64,000 nt of DNA, from contig NC_087068.1 in the NCBI RefSeq assembly GCF_963678635.1, positions 53,282,213 to 53,346,212 on the forward strand, written 5' to 3'. The first letter of the stretch is position 1. Each line of letters begins with the position of its first letter. A program made the translations under genes and the position numbers. Below, piece after piece: positions 44,502 through 54,774 of the stretch. The notes below the pieces were generated by a model. That model was not told where the DNA came from and did not search any database. It worked only from the letters and a program-made list of their open reading frames with translations. Origin of the DNA: Symsagittifera roscoffensis. Taxonomy: Eukaryota > Xenacoelomorpha > Acoela > Convolutidae.

Positions 44502-47500
44502 ATGTTTGAAGTCGACAACGAACTTCCCGAAATGGAAGTTTTTGTTAGAGAAGAAGTGAATTTGGAGATTCTTCGGAAATACGAAGGTTGTATTCGGAAA
44601 CTGAAGATCGATTTGAACTCGGGTGCTATGGAGTACTCGAATGAAGCAGCTGATGAAGACCTAGAGAAGACGGTGGTTTGTGCTGGGGATAGAAAGTGCT
44701 ATGGGGTTATTTATGGAATTATTGGAGTTTTCAAAGCACCGCCTTCTGACTTGCTGTGCTTGCTTGGTTAGTATTACCTGTGATATTACTATGAAAGAGT
44801 GGTCCCTCGAAAAAAGCAACTATGTTAGATAGGTCGTGCGTGCATTTTTCATGTAAAAATTTGAAAACTAATTTGTGTTTAAGGTATTCCTTTCGAAAAT
44901 CTGGCAAAATATGTTGAGTCAGAAACTTTTCAGGTTAAAAATGTAATTACTATATTGTTTATGTCAAGAAATATGCTCGCGTCAACTTTTTTAACGGCTT
45001 TAACAGTCATGTTTTGTTTGAAAAAATACTGCGACATCTTTCTGAATGGCGAAATCACTATTTTGAACCAATTTGAGAGCTCTAGGTGTCTTGTTCTCAA
45101 GGGACCTGATTATTTTCAAGGGACCACTCATATCATAGTAGTACCATACCTGGTTTTATAGTTATTCGCATGACTTTTTTCGTAGTACTACCTTAAACCT
45201 AATAGTACTCAGGTTTAACACAAGCTCTTTTGTGTGTATATCTGTTTTAATTATAAACATGTGTTATTACATTTGAGAGGAAGCATAATGAAATCCAGTA
45301 CTAGGTTTTGTAAGTAATTAAATGCCCAATCATTTGCAAGTAAAATATTTGCGAGCCATTTTTTTTTCAAAGTCTTCCTTAAGCACTAGCTTTGAAACTT
45401 GCCTATAATATGGGTTTACTGGAAACGATTGAATGGACTAGATCCGCAATCGGCTGTGTCTGAAACTAATTACACTTTCGAAAGCCAGTGTCTTGCAACC
45501 GGGAACTAGACTTTTTCCCTTAAACAACTTTTCTTACAAAACTTATTTGCTTTTGTTACTTGCTTTATTGTTGAAGCATTAGAACGTAGGAGTAATGCCG
45601 TCGACTTTGGAACCTAAGTTCAGGGGTTCGAATGACGGCCGAAGCTTGTTTTTTTTTTCAGCATATAAGCAATTGAAATTTTGCTCTGGTAAAAATTGAC
45701 CAGTCAGACTTTAATTTGTCTGCTCAATTTCTGTCGGCTTAGTTGCCACATCACGGTATTTTCGTGTGCTATAAGCACTTTTCATTGTAATTTCAAGTGC
45801 AAGTATTGTTCCATGTAGTTTCAGGGGTGACTTAAAAATGTCTAAATTAAAAAAAATCGGATCCACTTGTTTCTGCTTAAAGGTTGTCGACTTTGTGTAC
45901 TCTTCGTAAGTGCGTTCTGTCGCTAATTTGATTTTTAAAAGTCTGTCATCTGCCGTAAATGAACATCTATCGAGACTCACGAAAGTTAACTTTGTGGTAA
46001 ACCTAGTTTTCCATCATTTTTCATTTTTTAACTAATGTTTTTTTTGTGTGTAAATGTGAGACGGTTACTGTTCAAGATATAGCTTAAGATGACATTTTTT
46101 TTTGTTTGCAGTGATAACAGACGTTAAGAAACTATTCACGCTTCCCTCTCCGATCGGAAAACCAGTTTACGCAGTCACAAACATCTCCATAATCAGAATA
46201 AACAGAGGTGCCATAGCCACAGAAGACATGCAACAACTGGCTAAGAGCCAGTTCCACCCAACGCCTTCCCAACTCCAAAATCCCCAGCCAACTCAACAAC
46301 CCAGCGGTGGGGGTAATGCTACTTCAGCACAGCGGGGTCCAGCTGTTAATAGTAGTTTTGAAGGGGGCGCTTCGAGTACAGAAGCGAAACTAGCGAGGGA
46401 GGTGAAGAAGTTGTTTTGCGATGAGAGTTCACGAGCGAGGACTGATTTCTTTTTCGTTCCAGACGGTAATTTGTGCAGTACTTACCAAAGGTATGTTTCG
46501 ACTCAAGAAAACGTCTGTATTGAAATAAGAGATCGCAATTTTTTCAATACATTTTTGTGTTTCAGTTTTTTGTCAAAGTCTGATTTTTCAGACTTCTAAT
46601 TTATTTATATTCCAGAAGGCATTACAAAATTCTATCATATTGTACAAATTCATAGAACTGATTCAATGAAGTTTAATGAATACATGCCTGCTTAGGAGCA
46701 TCAACAGAAAAATGGCACTGATTTTATTCCCCTAAACATCATTAAAACATCAATTTAATGTAATATAATCAAATAAAAAACATTACAAAGGTAGCTTAAA
46801 TGGCAATGTACTTAAAATTGAGTGTATCGTTTTTTTTTGTAATTGCTTGTTTCTTATACATTTTTGTAACTGCTTATTAGGGACGGTCCCGGTCTGCGAT
46901 GGCGTATCCCATTGCTCGGGCTTAGATTTTTCGGAGCTGTTATAACTGTTGTCGGAGCATTCTGTCCTTGCTAAATAAAGGATGGTTTGGGTGTGTGGTT
47001 TTTCGTTTGTTTTTTTTTCGAGAAAAAGGCTAAGTTGTTCACTCTCATTTTTGTTTGACTAAGTTCATCTCATTTTATTTTGCTAAATGCAGATAAATTA
47101 CGACCTTCAAAAACAAAAGTAAATGGTATGGAAAAATTTGAAAGACTAGTTTCAACTCAAGTTTCAGACTTCGCAGCGGATTATAAAATTTTTGCTTTTT
47201 GATCTAGTTTTCTGAAATTGGGTCAATTTTATCAAGATTGTTTCAAGGCCCTATATGTTTAACCTGAAAATGCTTCAAAAAACTAAGTCTCCTTTTTGAT
47301 TTTCTTGAGTTCAACGAGGCTTTTCCAATTGTCTGTGGGCTATGTTGATTATAATTGGCAAGAGTTAACTCAATTGGGGTTTAATGAGTGCTTTGTTGTT
47401 TAGACATTGCGCTGAAAACAAGCAGCAAGCAGAGGAAACAAATGACATGTTCTTCTGGAATAAGGTTATGTTGCAACATCTACCCCCTGAGTCAACCCCA

Positions 47501-50500
47501 GTAGACGGCGGGGGCTTCGGAGTCCGGTTGATTCATGGGTTCGCAACCCACTTCACGATGACAATAGAAGAGGAAGATGTGAGCCAGAATGTTCCGGACT
47601 ACATGCGAGAATCGTTCAAATTCAGCCAGTCAAAGACAGTTTCTATTTTCCTCATTTCGAGAAGGTCACGACACCGCGCAGGCCGCAGGTAACTAATTTT
47701 TTTTCCAATAATTAATGCCAAATTGTTGGCATTGTTCTTTTCGCTCAACGAAACTGAGTGAAGTTAGTAAATTAGAACTGCTCAATTGAACGAACAACAA
47801 TTTTAATTATAATTCAATGCGTAAAATGTAATTTTTGTCGCCTGTCTCTTTGTTTTCAGCTTGGTCTTCAATTGGTATATCTGTAAGAACAAAAAAATAG
47901 GCAGGGCACAGATTACAATTGATTTTGATATGGTAATTCTTGGCGAAAAAGTTTGCTGACAAAACTGCGTACCTTTTTCAACAAGTTCAACTTCCTAAAA
48001 CTCGTGTTTTTCCTCGATCTTGGTTTTTTGTTTTGGGCGCGATCGTCTAATGATGAACCGAAAAGAGCATAATTAATTATGATTCCCTTCCTCTTCGGTG
48101 TCATCTGCTGGCTGCTATGTTTCTTCAATTCATTAGTTAGCAATCTGCTGACTTCCTTGTGATTGTGATTAGTTGGTTTGTCGTGTTAGCGTAGCAATTG
48201 CTATATTGTGAACCCTTTTCGATTTTTAGCTCATTGGTTTGCTCTGCATTTAGCTTCGTTGTTCGCTTGGCTCTTTTTTATCTGTGCTTATAGCTTCGAT
48301 TTATCGCAAGTAGGCTTCGAATAATCGTACGTTTTGTCTTTTTCTCTCATTGATAGCGCAAGCTAATGATTGGTATGTTCGCCTGTCTGCAATGAGCGAG
48401 GTCGTATGTCGAGATCTGTCTTTGTCGTGCACCTCTACGGCAGTTTTTTTGCAGCTCAATGAGCGGTCCGGGTACCCTGCTTTCCCACAAATTAACCATA
48501 CTACTTTCGGTTTGCAAGTCTTTCATCAGTTTTGACGATTCTTCTTTGCTTTTTGATAAAATTGTGCTGGAATTAATAATTCCAGCTTTTCACAGGTATA
48601 GTCAAACTGCAAGTTCATTTCGTTGATCAATCTTGGTAGCTGATTTGTGATTGTTGCCAATTTTTTTTAAATAATTGCAGTAACAAAAAGAAAGAAACTT
48701 AAAATAATGCGGTTGTGCATTGTCCGAACATTAAAGACTGTTCAATTCGTTTAATTTGACATATGTTTTTGAAGCCTCAGTAGATGACGTTTTTTTTAAT
48801 CAATGTCCTCAATGAAAACGCTTTAATCGATGTCTCCTATGAAGGTTCATAAGCATTGCGTCTACTTAAACATGATGTCGACAGCGCGTTCTGTTATTCA
48901 TATAAGTTGAAAACCTAGCGCCAATTCCTCTAAGGCGCAATGTTTAAGCGTTTTATTCCGACTTTCGATACAAAAGTCACGGAATATTTGTGCTCGGGGT
49001 GAGTTTTTTTCTTCAGACAAATTTCAACTTTTTATCTAGCCATTTTTGACGGATTTTAAAAAATTATTCTAAAGGTAATGTTGTCCTGAGCTTAAATTTG
49101 AAAAGATATTTCACCTGTGATTATTTTTCGTAAAGTTACGGGGGTTTAAAGATTGCCATTTTGGCCAATTTGGGACAATTAACTCGCGATATATTTCCCG
49201 CTATTAACGCGTAAGCGAGATTTATCCGTCTTAGAAATCGTTGAAAACTGGTTGAAAGAAACTTATTTGCCATAATTGATTTGTTACAAGGAGCAAAATC
49301 TATTCTTTTGTACTTTACATGGCGTGCGGGGGGATGATTTTCATTTAAAAAAATTCAAATTTTCGGGAAAAAAATTCATTTTATTTACATTTAATTGTTT
49401 TATGTTATTACTGCTCCATAAACCTCAAAACGCAGTCGGAACATTCAAGGTTTTGCCCTGATGCGAGCAGTCTTTATTTTTAAAGGGGACAATGATTAGT
49501 GAAAAATGTTAGGGACACTGTTCAACCAAAAGTCTCGATAACTCAAGAACTTTTGTTAAATTTAAAGTTTGGATAAATTTTATTTTTGTAAAGAGCTTTT
49601 TTTAGGTCAAGGCGAAATATCTATGTCTAGACAGATTTTTTGAAATTTTGAGAAACACAAGCGATTTCTAGAGTTGAATGAATAATGCTAAATTTGAAGT
49701 GGTTCATCCAATTTTTCCAAAAATATATTGTACTTTGTGCAATATGTTTTCCCTCGCCATATTGCAGTAAATAGGAAAAGCTAAATTTGTTCTAGCCGCG
49801 CAGCTTAGAAGCACGAGATCAAGATTTTTAAGCTTCAGAGCTCTTTAAGCTTATGATTTTTTTCGTCAACCTGCTACATCCATCGAACTTTCAGTAAGAA
49901 CCCCCCTCCCCCCCCCCTTATTTATGAGACGTGGTACGACCCCACAAAAATGTGGGTCGTTTTTACTAAGAAAAGCACGATATCAATCAACTAATGTATC
50001 AGTAAATCAAAAATTTGTGGGCCAGGCCAGTAAACCATAATTTTTGCTAGAACTTATGTCGTAAATGATGCAATTTTTATTTGAAGTTCAATTTGTTGAT
50101 TGAACAATTTGCCTAAGAGAACTCTTTGCGAACAGGTTCAAGCTATATAAACAACTTGAAATGTTACTTCTATCGCTTGAATAGCTGACTCAAGGCAACT
50201 ATATTTTTTGCGAGAATATTCAAGCTGTTAAAGTAACTCTTTAGAAATGTTTCTAGTTTTCGTCGCTTGAGCTGCTTGTTTATGATTTTTTTGTGAACCG
50301 AGTGAAGCTGATAAAACAACTAGAATGGTTTCTTTCATCGATTGAGTAGCTTGCTCGACATAATTTAATATTTCTGAAAGCATAGTGAAGCTAATAATTT
50401 GGGGTCTAGGACAACAAGCCGACGGGACTTCAAGCCGAAGGGACTTCAAGCCGAATTTAAAACTTTACAAGCACCACAAAACGCTATTTTATCATCTGCA

Positions 50501-53500
50501 AAATGTTGCTTTTCTAAAATTTTGGCAAGTTAAGTCCATAATAAGCGTTATTCATGACAATGCACCACTTGTGATTCGCATCCGTTAATAAAATCAGCCA
50601 GTTTTTGAAATGCATAAATTATAAACATGAAAAATGCCTTCAACCATGTTTTACTTTTAAATTTTCCGGAACATCATTTGGAAGCTTAAATTATATGCAA
50701 ACGCCAATAACTAGTGAAGAAAGATCATGAAATTCAGAAATTCTTCGCAAAAAGTTTTCAAATTGTTCATATTTCACGACTTTATAAGGAATTATTCGGC
50801 TTGAAGTCCCTAATTTTACAATTCGGCTTGAAGTCCCGTCGGCTTGATGTCCGGCACCCAATAATTTGAAGCTCATAACCTGAGCTAAAATTTTTCGAAG
50901 TTTGGTCACTTGAGCACTTGTTTATGAAAACTTTAACATGTTGTGAACCGATTGAAGGGATTAAAATAACTTGATTTGTTTCTTTCATTGCTTAAGTTAG
51001 CTCTAATTTTTTGCAATTCTTTGAAATCGTTGAAGCTGAATAAGCTACTTGAGTTGTTTTTATTGCTTGAGTAGCTTTCTTAAGTTTTTTTAAGTTCCTC
51101 TTAAGTTTTTTTTAATTTAAGTTCTTTATAAGCTTAAGTTCTTTTTTTTAAGGTGAAAGTCTTTTAAGATCTTTTAATCCTTCTCAAGTTTTACGTAGCT
51201 TTCAATAGATTTTTACAAACCTATTGAAGCTAACCGCATATGAATTTTTGCAATGTTTTATTGCTTGAGCAGTATGCTTGTGATAATTTTAATTGTTTAT
51301 GAATCAATTCAAGCTATCGAAATAAATTGAAGTAGTTTTTCCATAGCTTTGAGTACCTTGGTTATGATAACTATCGTTTGGCAAACCTAAACGGATTTGG
51401 AAGAAAAAAAAATTGGCTCGCAATCGAAAGTTATGCGGGTTGAATCACGTTGTCGGAGAATCTTGGTAATTTTTTAAGTCGCATTTCCTGACTTTTTTCT
51501 ATTTTTATGAAGGCTCCCGTTAGCCGTTTTTTTGTTGGCGGCAGCTTGTCTGTGTTAAGATTTTAAATGCAGAACAGCATTTACTCTTTAAGTTTTTTAG
51601 CCTTATTTTGAGACGAGTAATTCCAGCAACTCTACTTTCCAATTTGTATAGATACAAGCGAAGAGGAGTTGACGAAGATGGCAATGTGGCAAACTTCGTA
51701 GAAACTGAGACAGTGATCTACGGACAGAACACGAAGTTCTTCAGTGCATTTGTGCAAGTGAGGGGATCGATCCCACTCTACTGGACTCATGAGCTGACGG
51801 GGGTCAAGTACCAGGCACAGATGAAGAAGTGCAGAAGTGTACAGGACAACAACTCTGCCTTCAAGGTGAGTCATTGCTTACGACTATTTTTGCAGAGATA
51901 GAAAAGGCCACTGCGGATTAATTTAATGAAGGTCGGTCATTCTTTTTCAGAATTTGATTTGATGTTATTAATGTCGGTCCTTTTTATTCAGAATTTGACT
52001 TTTCTGGGTACAATGTTATTTTTTTTGCGCTGAATTTCTGATAGATTGAGTGGCAAAAAGGCTAGCTGGTAACTGCTAGCTTTTAAAGGGGGCGTTCCGT
52101 CAACTTTTTTGTCATCAGAAAGCTAAAAGCTTCAATTTTTTGATAGCTCTTCTTTTTCGCCACTATTATTTCAGAAGCACTTTAAGACTGAACTTATAGT
52201 TATTCTTAAGGTTGAACAGTACCGTTTGATATTCACAATAAAACAATATATTTTTTGCCAAATGATTACTTTTAGCCATAAAAAATAATCTAAATAAAGC
52301 TTCTTCGAAATCATTTTGTCATTTTGATTCTGTTAAGAAGCACTTTGCTGCTCAGAACGTATGGTTATTCTTAAAATTGAACGGAACCGCGACAATATCT
52401 TGTCTATTTGTGACTTTTCTATTTTTACTTTGGTTCTGTTTAGAAGCACTTTGCGACTCTGAAGCAGATGTATGGGTCGAGAGTGGCTGTGGTCAATCTA
52501 GTGGCAGAGGAGAAAGAGAAGCTATTGTGGAATATATTTGCAGAGGCCATCGCAGATTTGAACTCGCCTGACCTCTACTACGTCAGCTACGACTACCACG
52601 CACACTCTAAACGAGCACGTAAGAGAGTGTTGCTTAAGTGTCATCGAACGAATATTAGATACTTATTTAGGTCGTATTTTTTTTCAAGAAAAATCTTAAT
52701 TTGATCACGCTCAATTATGGAAGTGCATTTGGCGCTTTCTGGTGGCTTTTTTAACGCAGTTTAGACTTTACTTAATATATCAAAAGTGCCGAAACATTTT
52801 GTTACTATTTTTTTGTAAACTTATTATTTTGTTGGACCACATGAGTGCAGTAAAACGTAATTGACGGAGCGCTAATCTTATATTCGGTAAAAAAATACAT
52901 CACGATTTTGACATGTAATCTCGTTTTGAACACTAAAATCAGTTAAAACGATAAGCGAGAAATAATTTTCAGCTGACTAGAATTTTAATATTTTTAGAAA
53001 AAAATAAATAATTTTTGTTTCAGCTGCTGATGAGTTGGAAAAATATTTCTTGCTCAATTTCAAAAGAATCCAAAGTGATATCGGCTTCAGTTACGGTGAC
53101 AGTCATGGTCTGGTCAAGTTCCAGAAAGGCGTGTACAGAATAAACTGTGTTGATTGTCTAGACAGAACCAACGTGGTCCAGCGATGGCTAGCTGAAAGTG
53201 TAGTGAAAGACGAAATGGTCAGGATCGGATGTTTACTTCCAGAAGACAACGTTCCTCTGAGGCTGAAAACTGCTTTGAAAAATATGTGGCATGAAAATGG
53301 AAACACAATCAGTAGGCAGTACACAGGAACGGATGCTCTTAAAGGAGACGTGACCAAAACAGGAAAGCGTGAAATGACAGGGTTCCTAAGAGACGGCGTC
53401 AATTCCTTAGAAAGACGTTACGTAATGGCACAGTTTAGAGACTCAATTTTGCAATGTGTCATTGATCTTTTGACATTGGGCTATTCTGACGAACCAGGGT

Positions 53501-54774
53501 TTAGTATAGAGTCTCAAATTGTAGAAGTTGCCAAGAAGCGAATCGACCAGACGGATGAGTTCTGGAGTGCCTGGATAGTTGATCACATGGAATCGCATGT
53601 CGAATTGTCATCCCAGAACCCTCGCAACAGATTGTTTCCCGTAAATTGGACCTTATCTAAGGGTTCTGAAGATATAGTTACGTTTCACGTGCTGATGGTC
53701 TGCAGTAATAATTTCTACTTAGTCTACGTTCAGAACCGACTTGAGAAATTGAAAGTCGTCAAGTGTTTCAAAGTGCCAATTCGTGATCTGGAATCCCTCG
53801 CGTTTGGAACTATTCTTAACTCTGGATCAGAAATTTGCTGTCTTCAAATCTTTCATCCAATACCAACAACAGCGTCGGGAATTACAACAACGAATCAGAT
53901 TACGCTCAAACCAGTTGATCTAGACGAGGCGACCCTTGGAAACCCAGTTCCTAAGAGCAGCGATACTGAAGGAGACATGAAACCTAGTAATTCCGATGAA
54001 GATCTTCAAATGCAGTTAACCAACCCGGAAAATTGTTCCGACGAGTATTCAAAATCGAGAGCAACAGTTGATAAAATTGTAGAAGATTTCGCCAAAGCAA
54101 GGTCGAGGTTGTCGCTTAGCATAAAAGTAAAGTCAGGTCAACTCGAAGTGGCGTCTGCTGAACATCTATCCATGATTAATCCATCTCGTAAAATGAGCGC
54201 GCAAAATGCGGCAGATAAATTGAAAGGATTTTTGACAGCTGGTGTGAACAGAACCGAATCGAACATTGAAAGAACTAGAAGTTCAGAAGATGTTCAAATG
54301 CAAAGTGATTCTAGAAGCTACTCTCAAAATACTAATTCGATGTTTATGAAATCGTCGCAGTTTTTGAACAGAATCAAACCGAAGGAGTTCCTGGGGCGTT
54401 TCCAAAATGGGAACAGTAATAGTAACAGTAATGCGAATGATGAAACAGATCGTTTTAATAGAATGTCCCAAAGTGGGCTTCGGAGACAATCAATTTCAGA
54501 CTCGAATCTGAGTTCCAATGATTCTATTCTTAACATTGAGCTAGCTAACTCCTCTATCACTGACACTAATGATACTACAAGTACAAGAGATTCTCAGGAA
54601 AATATTGGGCCATATAAAATGTCAACTGTGAAAGTTGAGAACGAATTGGCAACTAATGGCGCCAAACTGCAAGTTGTCGAAGTGCAAGAGTATGTAAGTG
54701 TGCAACACGACCAGAAGACTTTAGTAAAAAGGTTGCAGAGCAAAGATTGCAAAACCATGGTCTGTTTTCTGTGA
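44502..54774 (+). CDS. INPP5F: Phosphatidylinositide phosphatase SAC2, 6 exons, complete
   Basis: Sac-domain phosphoinositide phosphatase; the family acts on endosomal membranes (Sac2 is described mainly as a PI4P phosphatase). Exons: 44502-44766, 46112-46490, 47404-47688, 51652-51865, 52444-52618, 53024-54774. Phases agree, giving 1022 residues. Diagnostic features: ISRRSRHRAG continuing across a splice into RYKRRGVD; MFFWNK early in the SAC domain; and the catalytic CX5R motif CVDCLDRT (C481 to R487), followed by the SRQYTGTDALKGD stretch. The hSac2 domain (about 638-735) separates it from SACM1L and FIG4. The C-terminal third is Ser/Asn-rich and low in complexity. Odd points: a Gln/Pro/Gly/Asn-rich insertion in exon 2, and a weak match to the usual YDLT element (FFFVPDGNLCSTYQR). 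The vertebrate protein is about 1130 residues. The start is the first ATG in frame with SAC homology. Confidence 0.93.
45490..45760 (+). mobile_element. tRNA-derived SINE-like copy in INPP5F intron 1
   Basis: Head CTTGCAACCGGGAACTAGACTT (as at 13.56 kb), then ACTTATTTGC, then TTTATTGTTGAAGC, then a tRNA-like segment with B-box GGGGTTCGAATGACGG, then a tail GGTAAAAATTGACCAGTCAG shared with the 24.8-kb copy. It is the best-preserved B-box of the set. The rest of the intron shows nothing else. Confidence 0.6.
46879..46985 (+). other. GC-rich island ending in AATAAAG, origin unclear
   Basis: A stretch of about 100 bp (GGGACGGTCCCGG ... TGCTAAATAAAGG) is clearly GC-richer than the surrounding INPP5F intron 2 and looks like the 3' end of an inserted transcript or retroelement. 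I found no poly-A or coding match to support a specific call. Confidence 0.3.
49936..49960. repeat. Near-perfect hairpin ACGACCCCACA ... TGTGGGTCGT
   Basis: The arms pair except for one bulged C, around a short A loop. A poly-C tract lies just upstream (about 49902-49917). Confidence 0.65.
50090..51370 (+). repeat. Degenerate short tandem-like region
   Basis: Blocks resembling TTGCTTGAGTAGCTT and GTGAACCGATTGAAGCTGATAA recur irregularly, roughly every 70-110 bp (about 50163, 50255, 50325, 50903, 50980, 51055, 51250, 51337). The 458-bp MITE is inserted within it. Confidence 0.5.
50402..50859. mobile_element. 458-bp MITE with long terminal inverted repeats and 9-bp target-site duplication
   Basis: The direct repeat AATAATTTG flanks the element at 50393-50401 and 50860-50868. 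The left end is GGGTCTAGGACAACAAGCCG; the right end in reverse complement is GGGTGCCGGACATCAAGCCG. Both continue with ACGGGACTTCAAGCCGAA. Each end contains GGGACTTCAAGCCGAA twice. There is no coding capacity. A 9-bp duplication and long inverted repeats fit the Mutator superfamily, which makes it non-autonomous; that assignment is inference. Confidence 0.9.
52160..52444 (+). repeat. Repeated exon-5 start in INPP5F intron 4/5 boundary region
   Basis: The real exon begins AAGCACTTTGCGACTC at 52444. The same start, behind acceptor-like sequence, occurs at 52175 (TTTCAG then AAGCACTTTAAGACTG) and 52338 (GTTAAG then AAGCACTTTGCTGCTC). The two upstream copies also share TATNGTTATTCTTAA and TTGAACNGNACCG. 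They lack the exon body, so they are decoys. Confidence 0.75.

Larger units (their letters stand above)
47689..51651 (+). other. INPP5F intron 4, 3.96 kb
   Basis: Contains an imperfect hairpin at 49936-49960 behind a C-run, a degenerate tandem region (about 50090-51370) and the inserted 458-bp MITE described separately. Nothing recognisable lies between 47.7 and 49.8 kb. Confidence 0.5.
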
